Notes: a model not told the origin generated them from the letters alone. Counted from the stretch's first letter, positions 27,601-37,821 are shown. The stretch: DNA of 64,000 bases from Psychrobacter sp. 4Bb (GCF_002836735.1 NZ_PJAS01000074.1:1-64000); one strand, 5' to 3'. Made by a program: numbers and translations.

Positions 27601-27955
27601 TCTACACGTACTTCGTTATCAAGCGCGTGATTTGAATAAGCTGATTGATGCTATCAACAACACAGGCTTTGGTTTGACGTTAGGTATCCATAGTCGTATC
27701 GAAAATACTGTTGAGCACATTGAGCGCCGCGCATTTGTCGGCAACACTTACATCAACCGTAACCAAATCGGCGCGGTCGTAAACGTACAGCCATTTGGTG
27801 GTTGTGGTCTATCAGGTACTGGTCCTAAAGCTGGTGGCCCGCACTATGTCGCGCGTCTCATGCAACTTAGCTCAGAAGCAGTCAACGCTGAACAGTCAGC
27901 TGCTCATATGACAGCGACCGAAACCCAAACTACCACTCAAACAGAACTCGCATAA
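24692..27955 (+). CDS. putA: bifunctional proline dehydrogenase / P5C dehydrogenase
   Basis: 1087 residues from ATG 24692, preceded by GGAG seven bases away; the frame stays open upstream to a TTG at 24602, but that extension resembles nothing. It oxidises proline to glutamate through two active sites joined by a channel. The FAD proline dehydrogenase domain covers about residues 90-500 (SVKLSALHPRY-like SIKLSALHPRY, DAEEADRLEISL, QGYSKRA, RLVKGAYWDTEIK, ATHNAHT). The NAD aldehyde dehydrogenase domain covers about 590-1060 (SPWNFPLAIYTGQIVAAL, FTGSTQTAQ, Glu829 in AETGGQNA, nucleophile Cys863 in AGQRCSACR, PFGGCGLSGTGPKAGG). No N-terminal ribbon-helix-helix is seen, so it should not act as its own repressor. 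The usual C-terminal domain of long PutAs is encoded by the next gene. Confidence 0.95.
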   Translation: MNPVDQFTPQEPILFNPVDMLSPEYLAQSAEELNKRISPLYSADEERWLSELLPLAKPSIEERDAAAEQTRKLVEHVRNDGKAVKMVDSLLLEYSLDTQEGILLMSLAEALIRVPDNYTADALIHDKMSIADWKKHIKNDNGFMVNASTWGMMMTGRVVSIDSSTTASGFLDRMTKKMGEPVIRSAMQKAMRIMGHQFVLGETIEDANKNSQPYRNRGYTYSFDMLGEAAITHKDAEKYFNDYLHAIRATANVKVKEGMPKPSVSIKLSALHPRYEATQEAQVMGLLRQRCLLLIEAAREVNVDISIDAEEADRLEISLKLFESLYRDNLTADWDGLGIVVQGYSKRAIAVLAWLARLSTEVGDRIPVRLVKGAYWDTEIKLAQQKGLSGYPVWTRKEGTDTAYLACARFLLSDHLRGLIWPQFATHNAHTLSSIMTMSAHRDFEFQRLHGMGDALYDHILQAYEIPVRIYAPVGAHKDLLPYLVRRLLENGANSSFVHQLLDKSYPIEKLTVHPYDKLLGNATLHNPDIPLPLEIYGQRRASFGPNIFVESQWLPFKSAIDSHLHKTWSATSIINGKAVDTYEVDGQTNQLDTQTVLAPWNHEVSAGKVTYANAEVARQAIDVAVAGQEVWKNVPAAKRAEILRKIAELYEENYAELMALCQVEAGKTMQDGIDEIKEAVDFCRFYADEAERLDDVVHEFTDLAGKQSRQVYKARGTFVCISPWNFPLAIYTGQIVAALAAGNTVVAKPAEQTSLVAHFGAQLMYQAGIPAEALQLVIGAGDVGGALTAADNIAGVIFTGSTQTAQRINQSLNDHAQTSGELPVFIAETGGQNAMIVDSTALPEQVVRDAVLSAFGSAGQRCSACRILCVQEEMADDLIELLQGNMAELSVGNPLYAATDVGPVIDADAKHGLEAHIERMSVEPTATILAQTPMSSSSVVSQEKSTFVLPTAIEVKSIDVISGEHFGPILHVLRYQARDLNKLIDAINNTGFGLTLGIHSRIENTVEHIERRAFVGNTYINRNQIGAVVNVQPFGGCGLSGTGPKAGGPHYVARLMQLSSEAVNAEQSAAHMTATETQTTTQTELA

Positions 27956-27966
27956 GGAGTAGCAAA

Positions 27967-28659
27967 ATGGCGACTGAATTCAAAAAAAATCATGCCCAGG
28001 TTTGTGAATCTTGGCGATTACTCGGCGCAGTGAATCGCGCAACGTATCTACAAGCAGCCGTTCCAAAACTGGCATTGCTCACTGGTGATGCCAATAAAGC
28101 AAAGCGTTTATTCAACCATTTGTTGAGCGCTGCGCCTAGCTTGGATGAGATGCATCGTATGACAGGGGCAACAGGCGAGTCCAATGACTTGTATGTGACT
28201 GGTCGTGGTAAGACGATGGTCATCGGTAGCGAAACTGCTAGAGCCATGGCAGTATTAGGTCAGCTCATCGCGGCACTCCTAACAGGTAATGAAGTTATAT
28301 TGCATTGCCCAAGCCAAGATGAGATGTGTAATGAAGCTGCTAAGATACTGCACGACACAGGTATCAGCGAAGATGTATTGAGTGTGGCTAACGATTCGCA
28401 AACAGTCACGCTTTTATATATCGATCGTCTAGCACAAGTGGCTGTCTCTGGTAGCCGCAGCGAAGTGCAAGCCATCAGTCAAGAGCTTGCCAATACTGAC
28501 GGTATTTTGACACAGGTTATCAGTGTCACTGATATGGAAGGCTTGTCAGAAATGCTAACGCCTGACTACCTACATCGTTTTGTCACTGAGCGAGTCAAGA
28601 CTATCAATACCACAGCAATCGGTGGTAACGCGAGCTTGCTTGAGCTTGGTACAGAGTAG
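27967..28659 (+). CDS. detached PutA C-terminal ALDH-superfamily domain
   Basis: A 230-residue protein starting 12 bases after the putA stop, in a different frame, with its own GGAG ribosome site. It resembles the C-terminal domain of long PutA proteins: MTGATGESNDLYVTGRG near residues 59-75 recalls the GPTGESN...RG segment, and the last residues (INTTAIGGNASLLELG, about 213-228) match the conserved C-terminal PutA motif that completes the aldehyde dehydrogenase site and channel. It has no catalytic Cys or Glu motif of its own. I infer that it binds PutA in trans. It could instead be a vestigial remnant of a split fusion, but it is intact and has a good start. Confidence 0.8.
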   Translation: MATEFKKNHAQVCESWRLLGAVNRATYLQAAVPKLALLTGDANKAKRLFNHLLSAAPSLDEMHRMTGATGESNDLYVTGRGKTMVIGSETARAMAVLGQLIAALLTGNEVILHCPSQDEMCNEAAKILHDTGISEDVLSVANDSQTVTLLYIDRLAQVAVSGSRSEVQAISQELANTDGILTQVISVTDMEGLSEMLTPDYLHRFVTERVKTINTTAIGGNASLLELGTE

Positions 28660-28660
28660 A

Positions 28661-28755
28661 ATCACTGCATTAATTACGAATCCGCTTCGCTTTTATATCA
28701 ACTTTTATAAAGGCTAAGCGGTGTTTGGTAGCGCTATAACTACCAAACTAGTGAT
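28661..28755 (+). other. nested inverted repeats after the put genes
   Basis: ATCACT (28661-28666) pairs with AGTGAT (28750-28755). Inside lie CCGCTT / AAGCGG (28682-28720) and TTTGGTAG / CTACCAAA (28724-28747), so the RNA could fold as a three-way junction just before the terminator. No known RNA family is recognised. Confidence 0.4.
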
Positions 28756-28772
28756 TGCATAAGATGTATAAG

Positions 28773-28815
28773 AAAAAACCGCTATCTGAGTAATTATCAG
28801 ATAGCGGTTTTTTTT
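28773..28815. terminator. bidirectional terminator between put genes and roxA
   Basis: AAAAAACCGCTATCTGA pairs with the matching CAGATAGCGGTTTTTT across a short loop; A and T runs flank both sides. It can end both the put transcript and the minus-strand hydroxylase gene. Confidence 0.9.
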
Positions 28816-28851
28816 GTTTATGCTGTTTAACTGAAGCCTGATGACAGGATG

Positions 28852-30024
28852 TTATTCAGCAATATCAACCCATACCCAGCCGTTCTCTAGCCATTCGCTC
28901 AAATCATCTGCATCAACATCGGTGACGTCGCTATGCTGTAATGCTTCACCATTGGCCAAGCGTACTAGTACTGCTATCGCCGATTCATCAAGCCCATCGA
29001 TACGTTGACCATTAGCATACAGTACAGTGCCATCATCGGTCTGGCTATAGAGTAGGCGGTTGCTATAGTCCGCCTGCAATGTGGCCCCTTCTGATAGGGC
29101 CTGTATTAGCTCATCGGTATCTAACGTCTCTTCTGGCATCAGCGCATCATATTGGCGTTTACTAACTACTTCAGAAACTGCTTGGCGAGTCATATCATCA
29201 CCGCGATCAGATTGTAGCATCTCTAGCAATTGCGCCTTGATAGCGGCAATACTATCTGCTTGCAATTCACCTGACGCTTGTAGCGCTTGCGGTAGTAGCA
29301 TCGGGATAAATAGCTTGCTGTCGTTAGTCGCAATATCGGCCACACTATCGATGATTTGCATCAGGTTTGGACGGCGGCAACCAAACGAGAAAGTCAAACA
29401 GTCATTTTGTGCTACACCGAAATGTGATAATTTCGGCGGTACATAAAGCACATCACCCGCTTCTAGTATCTCATCAAAAATAAGCTCGCCCATGTCGTCA
29501 AATAAACGAAGCGGCTCATCAGCAACAAATTCTGTCTGGTCATCACAGAATTTGCCTAACTGCCAACGTCTAGAGCCATAGCCTTGTGCCAAAAACACAT
29601 CGTAGTCGTCATAATGCTTACCGACCGAACCACCTGCTGGCGCATAAGAGACCATGATGTCATCGCGCTGCCATTGCGGAATAAAGTCAAACGCTTGCCA
29701 CAACTGACCAAGCTCTGGCGACCATTGCTCAAGATTCTGTACCAATACGGTCCATTGCTCTGGTAGGTTTTCAAAATCAGTCTCATTCAGTGGGCTTTTT
29801 TTAAGTTGCCACTGTGCCTGACCTTCTTTTTTACTGGCTGCTTGAGTCAGCAGTCTTGCGCTAGCATCTTCTTCAAGTGCAAGACCAATCATGTCATCTG
29901 GCTCAAACATATCAACTAGCTGCGGCAACCCTTGCTTAATAAGCAGTGGCTTCTTTTGCCAGTATTCAGTCAGGAATTGCTCAGGCGTGATAGAGTCGGG
30001 TAAACAAAAAGGAATAGAAGTCAT
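28852..30024 (-). CDS. roxA: cupin (JmjC-like) ribosomal oxygenase, RoxA/YcfD-like
   Basis: 390 residues from ATG 30024; GGA stands nine bases upstream, while the longer frame starting at 30288 adds 88 residues unlike the family. It belongs to the Fe(II)/2-oxoglutarate cupin family of E. coli YcfD (373 residues), which hydroxylates an arginine of ribosomal protein L16. The N-terminal EYWQKKPLLIKQGLP is the family signature. The iron ligands are His137 and Asp139 (GKHYDDYDVFLAQGYG) and His201 (VLYVPPKLSHFG). The C-terminal winged-helix-like dimerisation region is present. It is convergent with the put genes and divergent from a small lipoprotein gene. Target residue is inferred from the family. 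Confidence 0.9.
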   Translation of the reverse strand: MTSIPFCLPDSITPEQFLTEYWQKKPLLIKQGLPQLVDMFEPDDMIGLALEEDASARLLTQAASKKEGQAQWQLKKSPLNETDFENLPEQWTVLVQNLEQWSPELGQLWQAFDFIPQWQRDDIMVSYAPAGGSVGKHYDDYDVFLAQGYGSRRWQLGKFCDDQTEFVADEPLRLFDDMGELIFDEILEAGDVLYVPPKLSHFGVAQNDCLTFSFGCRRPNLMQIIDSVADIATNDSKLFIPMLLPQALQASGELQADSIAAIKAQLLEMLQSDRGDDMTRQAVSEVVSKRQYDALMPEETLDTDELIQALSEGATLQADYSNRLLYSQTDDGTVLYANGQRIDGLDESAIAVLVRLANGEALQHSDVTDVDADDLSEWLENGWVWVDIAE

Positions 30025-30214
30025 TGATAAATCCATATTTTGGCGGTGTACAAGATTAATAATAAGGGATGCTTTATAGGAAGGTTTTAATAGTTTAAGA
30101 TTGTCATCTATTTGATGTCTATTATTTTGGTGACGTTTATATAGTACATATAAACAATAACGATTATCAAAATAATAGCTGTCATCAGAGCATCCACTCA
30201 ATCGTAGGAACGTT

Positions 30215-30400
30215 ATGAAAAAGCTGCATTTTGTTGTCATTATCGCTAGCGTGTTTTTGCTACAAGCCTGTGTCCATAAAATCGTCACAGTACCCGCAAA
30301 AATCGCTTATAAAACTACCAAAGGCGTGGTCAAAGGAACCGTTGCTGTGGGTAAAGCCATCATACCGGGCGACAGTGATGACGATGATGATAAAAAATAA
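30215..30400 (+). CDS. small lipoprotein, 61 residues
   Basis: MKKLHFVVIIASVFLLQACV is a lipoprotein signal with lipobox LQAC (Cys19). The mature part is short and basic (KIVTVPAKIAYKTTKGVVKG), then ends in an acidic run DSDDDDDKK. AGGA lies seven bases before the ATG. Similar short lipoproteins with the VPAKIAYKTTKGVVKGT type core are, as far as I recall, conserved in Moraxellaceae, with no known function. It is divergent from roxA and followed by the inverted repeat at 30401-30476. Confidence 0.8.
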   Translation: MKKLHFVVIIASVFLLQACVHKIVTVPAKIAYKTTKGVVKGTVAVGKAIIPGDSDDDDDKK

Positions 30401-30476
30401 AACCTTACTTATCAACTATGGGTTTTGAATCAAAAGCAATCGAATCAAAACCAATCATAGCGTTCAAAGTAAGGTT
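30401..30476. repeat. long imperfect inverted repeat after the lipoprotein gene
   Basis: AACCTTACTT (30401-30410) pairs with AAGTAAGGTT (30467-30476); further in, CTATG pairs with CATAG and GGTTTTGA with TCAAAACC. The structure overlaps the end of the lipoprotein transcript and could act as a terminator or stabilising stem, although no long T run follows. Confidence 0.55.
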
Positions 30477-30613
30477 ACTGTTTATTCAGATAATAGCTAT
30501 TAAGATAATAAGTGAATAAGATAAAATTACTATCAAGATAGGAGCGAGTAAATAATACTAGGCGCTCCTACCTTTCTAGACTGATTCCATTATCAGTATG
30601 CTCTTATTAGCTA

Positions 30614-32014
<1,401 letters not shown>

Positions 32015-32217
32015 TCAGTAGTTATGAAATAAAAAACTGCAAGAGTCTAGATAAAAAATTACCATATAAAAAACGACATCGAAATCGTTGCGCGTAATAT
32101 AGCAGAAATATGATATTAAAAAAGCGGTCTATGCAAATAAAGCGATGTTGATCCTCGTTAAAATCAATCTATTCACTGCATCAACCTCTCTGCTTTAAGT
32201 TGGGTCTTAGGAATCAA

Positions 32218-33444
32218 TTAAAATCCGCAAGGTGCATCGATAGATTCAATCACGCCGCCGCCTAGACATACTTCATCGATATAAAATACCGCTGACTGAC
32301 CAGGGGTGACGGCGCGCTGTGGCTCATCAAATACCACGCGCACTTCGCTGCCATCACCATTGGTCGCAAATACGCGACACGCTTGGTCTGGCTGGCGATA
32401 GCGAGACTTTTCCATACAGGCTAGACCTTCGTTGCTAAACACATCCGCAGGCGGTAGGCCGTAAATCCAATCGAGCTTATAGGCTTTTAGCTCGTTGCTC
32501 ATTAGCATGGGATGTTCATGGCCTTGACCGACGATTAAACGGTTTTTCTCTAAGTCTTTTGCCAATACAAACCATGGTTCTTCCGGACGGTCTTTAACGC
32601 CGCCAATGCCGATGCCGCCGCGTTGACCCAATGTGTAATACATGAGGCCATCATGAGTACCGATGACTTTATTATCATCAGTAAGTATCTCGCCTTTTTG
32701 GGCAGGCAAATATTGCTGTAAGAAGTCTTTAAAACGGCGCTCACCAATAAAGCAAATACCCGTAGAGTCTTTCTTTTTAGCCGTCGCTAGGTCATGCTCT
32801 TCAGCAATCTGACGTACCACTGGCTTTTCAAGCTCACCAACGGGGAATAGCGTTTTGGCGATTTTGTCACCGCCAACCGCATGCAAGAAATAGCTTTGGT
32901 CTTTATTATTATCAAGCCCGCGCAATAACTGTGCAACCTCTTCACCTTCGGCATTGGTATAGTTCACACTGCGGCGTGTATAGTGACCGGTCGCGATGTA
33001 GTCAGCACCAAGGGTCAACGCATAATCCAAAAACGCCTTAAACTTAATTTCTTTATTACACAAGATATCAGGGTTTGGGGTGCGGCCTGCTTTATATTCC
33101 GCCAAAAAATGCTCGAATACGCGATCCCAATATTCCATAGCAAAGTTGGCCGTGTGCAGCTTCATACCGATTTTGTCACATACGGCTTGCGCGTCTGCTA
33201 GATCATCCATCGCCGTACAGTATTCGGTGCCGTCATCTTCTTCCCAGTTCTTCATAAACAAGCCTTCGACCTTGAAGCCTGCCTGTTGAAGTAATACGGC
33301 TGATACAGAAGAATCGACCCCGCCTGACATACCGACAATCACATGCTTGGTGCTAGGATTTTCGACATCAGCAAGTGTTAAAGGGCGATGAGCATTAAAA
33401 GACTCAGAAACGGTTGTGCTTGAGGTATTTTGTATGGCTGACAT
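32218..33444 (-). CDS. mnmA: tRNA 2-thiouridylase MnmA
   Basis: 408 residues from ATG 33444 (a TTG four codons earlier is less likely). It adds sulfur to U34 of tRNAs for Lys, Glu and Gln, using persulfide delivered by the Tus relay. An N-terminal extension of about 30 residues precedes the PP-loop [10 protein letters not shown] (residues 37-46). The catalytic cysteines are Cys129 in [14 protein letters not shown] and Cys231 in [18 protein letters not shown] after KDQSY and the C-terminal beta-barrel ending with GGGVIESI are normal. E. coli MnmA has 368 residues; the extra length is N-terminal. It precedes purB by 212 bases. Confidence 0.97.
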   Translation of the reverse strand: MSAIQNTSSTTVSESFNAHRPLTLADVENPSTKHVIVGMSGGVDSSVSAVLLQQAGFKVEGLFMKNWEEDDGTEYCTAMDDLADAQAVCDKIGMKLHTANFAMEYWDRVFEHFLAEYKAGRTPNPDILCNKEIKFKAFLDYALTLGADYIATGHYTRRSVNYTNAEGEEVAQLLRGLDNNKDQSYFLHAVGGDKIAKTLFPVGELEKPVVRQIAEEHDLATAKKKDSTGICFIGERRFKDFLQQYLPAQKGEILTDDNKVIGTHDGLMYYTLGQRGGIGIGGVKDRPEEPWFVLAKDLEKNRLIVGQGHEHPMLMSNELKAYKLDWIYGLPPADVFSNEGLACMEKSRYRQPDQACRVFATNGDGSEVRVVFDEPQRAVTPGQSAVFYIDEVCLGGGVIESIDAPCGF

Positions 33445-33704
33445 AAAACGGCTCAACTATTTATACGTTATCCAAAGTACATGCCGACGCCAAGTGTTAT
33501 GCAATCACTACAATAGGTAGTCTCAGCACAACAACGTCAGCTTGTCTTTTGGATCTGGTATTATGATAAAATAAACGTCATATTATACCAGTTAATTGAA
33601 ACTGGTGGCGACCGATGGTGTCTGGCTACCAGTAAAACCACTTTGAAAATTCAGATAGTGGTTTTGAATTATTTTAATCACCTTTAACTCATCTTGGAAT
33701 AATA

Positions 33705-34208
33705 ATGATAAAAATTGGTCAAGGTATCGATGTTCATGCTTTTCATAATAATGGTCAGCAGCAACAATATGTCATATTAGCGGGCGTGCCTATTGAGCAT
33801 ACTCACAGTTTGCTCGCACACTCTGATGGAGATGTGGTCTTGCATGCATTGGCTGACGCGCTACTTGGTGCATTGGCGCTTGGTGATATCGGACAGCATT
33901 TTCCCGATACCGATGCGGCACATGCTGGATTGGATTCAAGAGTCCTGCTGCGTTATGTTTATAGTAAAGTGCAAGAGGCTGGTTACAGCCTAGGCAATGC
34001 TGATATTACCGTAATGTGTGAACGTCCAAAGCTAGCGCCGCATAATCCAGCCATGCGCGCCAATATCGCTAGTGACCTGCAAACGGATATTAGCAATATC
34101 AGCGTAAAAGCCACCACGACTGAAAAATTGGGATTTACTGGTCGTCAAGAGGGCATCATGGCCAATGCCGTGGTATTATTAGTCCCTAATGCTATCGAAC
34201 CTACATAG
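33705..34208 (+). CDS. ispF: 2-C-methyl-D-erythritol 2,4-cyclodiphosphate synthase
   Basis: A 167-residue trimeric enzyme of the non-mevalonate isoprenoid pathway that converts CDP-methylerythritol 2-phosphate to the cyclic diphosphate. It has [10 protein letters not shown] with zinc ligands Asp9 and His11, the [17 protein letters not shown] helix, [11 protein letters not shown], and [17 protein letters not shown] with the CDP-binding residues. The length is as usual. Its common partner ispD is not adjacent; grxD follows 116 bases later. Confidence 0.97.
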   Translation: MIKIGQGIDVHAFHNNGQQQQYVILAGVPIEHTHSLLAHSDGDVVLHALADALLGALALGDIGQHFPDTDAAHAGLDSRVLLRYVYSKVQEAGYSLGNADITVMCERPKLAPHNPAMRANIASDLQTDISNISVKATTTEKLGFTGRQEGIMANAVVLLVPNAIEPT

Positions 34209-34324
34209 ATCGTAATTCGTGCTTGTAATACAGCGGCAGTCGCCCCATGTATCAGCCACGTCTTTACACAATTATTTTATCTAAATAATCATTTTAATGA
34301 ACCGCTTTATCAATAGGAGCTTTT

Positions 34325-34675
34325 ATGAGTGAGCAAACCCCAAACACTGCTGCAAACGACGTTGAACAATTGATCCGTGATCAAATTCGTGACAATAAAG
34401 TCATTATCTACATGAAAGGCACACCGCAATTTCCACAGTGTGGCTTTTCAGCGCGCTCTATCGAAGTGTTGACTCAGATTGGTCGTCCATTTGCGTTTGT
34501 AAACATTTTAGAAAACCCAGAAATCCGTGCAACGTTGCCAAAAATCGCTAACTGGCCAACGTTCCCGCAATTATGGATTGATGGTGAGCTAATGGGTGGA
34601 TCAGACATCATCTTGCAAATGTATCAATCGGGCGAGCTAAAGCCATTGGTTGAAGCAAACAGCCCTGCTGCTTAA
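34325..34675 (+). CDS. grxD: monothiol glutaredoxin (Grx4 type)
   Basis: A 116-residue CGFS-type monothiol glutaredoxin, which carries [2Fe-2S] clusters with glutathione and BolA partners. The active site is PQCGFSARS with Cys39; the cis-proline region WPTFPQLWIDGELMGGSDI is typical. GGAGC lies upstream of the ATG. The terminator at 34741-34778 follows closely. Confidence 0.97.
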   Translation: MSEQTPNTAANDVEQLIRDQIRDNKVIIYMKGTPQFPQCGFSARSIEVLTQIGRPFAFVNILENPEIRATLPKIANWPTFPQLWIDGELMGGSDIILQMYQSGELKPLVEANSPAA

Positions 34676-34740
34676 TACTTAAAAGTGTGAATTGGATGTC
34701 TTTAATGTCCAATCAGCCTTTGCAAGAGACGAGCACAACA

Positions 34741-34778
34741 AACCCAGATAGTCATCTAATGGCTATTTGGGTTTTTTT
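34741..34778 (+). terminator. rho-independent terminator of grxD
   Basis: AACCCAGATAGTCA pairs with TGGCTATTTGGGTT (14 bp with two G-U pairs), followed by seven T. It starts 66 bases after the grxD stop. Confidence 0.9.
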
Positions 34779-34942
34779 ATTGTCGCTATTAGTGTTGTTA
34801 GTAGCGTATCTATTCTTGTTCCTATTATTATTTCCACGCGCCTATATCATTAGGCTTCGTTGTTTTTATGGGATTTACCCCCATATAGTGTCCAAGATGT
34901 CAGCGATATAAATAATAATTATCAGATGAGTAAGAGAGCTTT

Positions 34943-35503
34943 ATGAATAACCAAACCAGCGAACAGTCAAACGAGCAAAGAGAAGCGGCTGAGCAGGCGG
35001 CGATTGAAAAACGCCGTCAACGTTTAAAAAATGAATCGACACGCATTATTGAGATTGCTAATAATGAGTCATACTCAGCACTTAAGTGTATTCATCAGCT
35101 TAGTGTGGCAGGCGGTGCAACTGAAGCGACATATGTGGCTATCGAGCAGCGCATCATTGTAGACCAAGATCCTGCAGGTGCTTATCATTTGGCACTGCTG
35201 GCACAGAACACGCCAGATTTGCCAATCGATGCTCGTCAGCTTATCGAATTGGTAGTCCACAAGGGTGATAACCATCAGCGCTTGGCCTTGCTTAAAAACT
35301 TACCATTACCGCCAGTTGAGCTTATCAAGGAGCAGATTTTGGCCAGTGATGATGGTGAAGCGATTGGTCAAATGAATGCCTATCTACAGATCAATCCAGA
35401 AGGGTATGGTAGTCATCATATGCTGTCTAGTGGTCAATCAGATCAGATCGTACCGCTTAGCCCTGGCAACAATAACCAAAATGATAATCAAAACAGTAAT
35501 TAG
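34943..35503 (+). CDS. hypothetical protein, 186 residues
   Basis: Not recognised. The first 35 residues are Gln/Glu/Arg-rich and probably a charged helix (NEQREAAEQAAIEKRRQRLKN). The middle (residues 40-145) looks like packed alpha helices with regularly placed Leu and Ala, for example QRLALLKNLPLPPVELIKEQ. The tail is Asn/Gln/Ser-rich. No signal peptide or membrane span is seen, so it is likely cytoplasmic. GAGAG lies five bases before the ATG. It stands between the grxD terminator and mnmG, separated from the latter by a possible MITE. Helical-repeat character is a guess from composition. Confidence 0.65.
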   Translation: MNNQTSEQSNEQREAAEQAAIEKRRQRLKNESTRIIEIANNESYSALKCIHQLSVAGGATEATYVAIEQRIIVDQDPAGAYHLALLAQNTPDLPIDARQLIELVVHKGDNHQRLALLKNLPLPPVELIKEQILASDDGEAIGQMNAYLQINPEGYGSHHMLSSGQSDQIVPLSPGNNNQNDNQNSN

Positions 35504-35925
35504 TAAGGCAACAACTAGCACTAGCAAGACAGTAACTAGAGTAGAGAACTTTTCGCTTAATTTTAATAGTTTTTGTTCTAACGTTTTTTAAGTATCAAAA
35601 AATTGTTATAATTATGGGTTATTCAGGGCGTGTCCTTAATCTGAACAAAAGCATCTGAATGGGCTAAAAATGGTTAAATATTGCCAAACTATGTCAAATA
35701 GCTGGTTAATATCCTGATATTATCTGCGCTATTTTCCTTGTTTGTCTGCAATTTACCTCATTCTTATCACCATTTTCAAAATAAGAACACGCCCTAACCA
35801 ATTATGAACGACTTATCTGAGTCGTTATCTTCTTATAAATTCGACTGACGTTTATTTGCTGATTGTTTTCTTATTTGAACATAGGATATGGCAATCAGCA
35901 GCGTTATGAGTCAAGTGAGGCACAC
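35504..35925. other. intergenic region before mnmG
   Basis: Without a supported gene. About 40 percent of it is the inverted-repeat-bounded element at 35625-35795; the remainder, near mnmG, should hold that gene's promoter unless the element supplies it. Confidence 0.55.
35625..35795. mobile_element. possible MITE, 171 bp with terminal inverted repeats
   Basis: The left end AGGGCGTGTCCTTA and the right end TAAGAACACGCCCT are inverted repeats matching at 13 of 14 positions. The 143 bases between contain no long frame. The GC-rich ends contrast with the AT-rich interior and surroundings. No convincing target duplication is seen. The pattern fits a non-autonomous insertion derivative; a long-range transcription hairpin is the alternative. 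Confidence 0.5.
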
Positions 35926-37821
35926 ATGCAATACCCAAAACATTACGACGTGATAGTGATCGGCGGTGGTCATGCTGGTACAGAAGCTGCTCTGGCAGCT
36001 GCACGTATGGGCGCACAGACCTTATTGTTGACGCATAATATTGAGACGCTCGGGCAGATGAGTTGTAACCCTGCGATTGGTGGTATCGGTAAATCGCATC
36101 TGGTACGTGAGATTGATGCGTTAGGCGGCGCAATGGCGCTGGCGACAGATAAAGCAGGTATCCAGTTTCGCGTACTAAACAGTCGTAAAGGGGCTGCCGT
36201 TCGTGCCACGCGTGCGCAAGCAGACCGTATCTTGTATAAAGCAGCTATCCGTCATACGCTAGAAAATCAGCCAAACCTAGATTTATTCCAGCAAGCCGCT
36301 GATGATATCTTGGTTGAAAACGGTCGTGCGACGGCAGTCGTTACTTCTACAGGTATTGTCTTTAAGACCGAAACAGTGGTATTGACTTCAGGAACTTTCT
36401 TGGGCGGCGTTATCCATATTGGTTTAGAGAACTCAAAGGGTGGCCGCGCAGGGGATCAGCCTTCTATCAAGTTGGCAGATCGTTTACGTGAGCTTAAGCT
36501 GCCAGTTGGTCGTTTAAAGACAGGTACACCAGCACGTATTGATGCGCGTAGCGTTGATTTTAGTGCGATGACGGTACAGCCAGGTGATACGCCATTGCCA
36601 GTGATGAGTTATATGGGTGACGTCTCTATGCATCCTGAGCAGGTCAACTGTTATATCACGCATACCAATGCGCGTACTCATGACATCATTCGTGAAAACC
36701 TTGACCGTTCGCCAATGTTCTCTGGCAAAATCGAAGGCGTAGGCCCGCGTTATTGCCCATCTATCGAAGATAAAATTCATCGCTTTGCGGATAAAGACAG
36801 CCATCAGATTTTCATCGAGCCAGAAGGTCTGACCACACATGAGTTGTATCCAAATGGTATCTCAACCAGTTTGCCATTTGATGTGCAGTTAGACTTTATT
36901 CATAGTATGAAAGGCTTAGAAAACGCGCATATTACTCGTCCGGGTTATGCGATTGAGTATGATTACTTTGATCCACAAAACCTCAAGCCAACGCTAGAAA
37001 CTAAGTCTATCGATCGTCTGTACTTTGCAGGTCAGATTAATGGTACGACAGGCTATGAAGAAGCAGGCGTACAAGGTTTGCTAGCAGGAACCAATGCGGC
37101 ATTGGTGACGACCAATAACAGTGAGTTTGACACATGGACACCGCGCCGCGATGAAGCGTATCTTGGGGTGCTTGTCGATGACTTGATTACCCACGGTACT
37201 ACCGAGCCGTATCGCATGTTTACGAGTCGCGCAGAATATCGCTTGCTCTTACGTGAAGACAATGCAGATCAGCGCTTGACTGAAACTGGTCGTAAGCTGG
37301 GTCTAGTAGACGATGTACGCTGGCAAGCCTATCAAGAAAAAATGGAAGCCATTGCGACAGAAACTTCACGTCTAAAAGATATGTGGGCAACGCCTGCTAA
37401 TGCATTAGGTAAGCAAGTGACTGAGCAAACAGGTGAAGTGTTGTCTAAAGAGTCTACTGCCTTTGATTTGCTAAAGCGTCCGCAAATACATTTTGCTGAT
37501 ATCGCCGCTATCACTGACTCAGCCGTTGATACGCAAGTGGGTGAGCAGATAGAGATTTCTGTTAAATATGCGGGCTATATCGACCGTCAGCAAGAAGATA
37601 TCGACCAAATGAAGCGACTAGAAAACACAGCGCTACCGTTAGACTTTGATTATAGTATCGTGTCAGGACTATCAAATGAGATAGTACAAAAACTTACGCA
37701 AGTTCGTCCTGCAACGCTAGCTCAAGCGGGACGCGTAAGCGGTGTAACCCCTGCTGCCATTCAGTTGTTGGCAATGACGGTTAAAAAGCATAAAAAAGCA
37801 AAAGCTGCATTGGACTCGTAA
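35926..37821 (+). CDS. mnmG: tRNA uridine-5-carboxymethylaminomethyl modification enzyme MnmG
   Basis: 631 residues from ATG 35926, chosen because GAGG lies six bases upstream and the family begins with a short lead to the FAD loop; an upstream in-frame start at 35863 adds 21 unrelated residues. It works with MnmE to place the cmnm5 group on U34 of several tRNAs. Visible are [22 protein letters not shown] (FAD), [44 protein letters not shown] and [17 protein letters not shown], plus the helical C-terminal domain ending in [13 protein letters not shown]. It has the expected length (E. coli 629). A terminator follows. MnmA, encoded 2.5 kb away, modifies the same base. Confidence 0.97.
   Translation: MQYPKHYDVIVIGGGHAGTEAALAAARMGAQTLLLTHNIETLGQMSCNPAIGGIGKSHLVREIDALGGAMALATDKAGIQFRVLNSRKGAAVRATRAQADRILYKAAIRHTLENQPNLDLFQQAADDILVENGRATAVVTSTGIVFKTETVVLTSGTFLGGVIHIGLENSKGGRAGDQPSIKLADRLRELKLPVGRLKTGTPARIDARSVDFSAMTVQPGDTPLPVMSYMGDVSMHPEQVNCYITHTNARTHDIIRENLDRSPMFSGKIEGVGPRYCPSIEDKIHRFADKDSHQIFIEPEGLTTHELYPNGISTSLPFDVQLDFIHSMKGLENAHITRPGYAIEYDYFDPQNLKPTLETKSIDRLYFAGQINGTTGYEEAGVQGLLAGTNAALVTTNNSEFDTWTPRRDEAYLGVLVDDLITHGTTEPYRMFTSRAEYRLLLREDNADQRLTETGRKLGLVDDVRWQAYQEKMEAIATETSRLKDMWATPANALGKQVTEQTGEVLSKESTAFDLLKRPQIHFADIAAITDSAVDTQVGEQIEISVKYAGYIDRQQEDIDQMKRLENTALPLDFDYSIVSGLSNEIVQKLTQVRPATLAQAGRVSGVTPAAIQLLAMTVKKHKKAKAALDS

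Noticed and set aside
30025..30288. Longer N-terminus for the RoxA-like protein
   Set aside because: The 88 additional residues do not resemble the family and the region is the AT-rich divergent promoter shared with the lipoprotein gene.
34687..34911. A 74-residue frame starting at GTG with a hydrophobic middle
   Set aside because: It runs straight through the grxD terminator stem and T run, which encode part of the hydrophobic stretch; there is no ribosome site.
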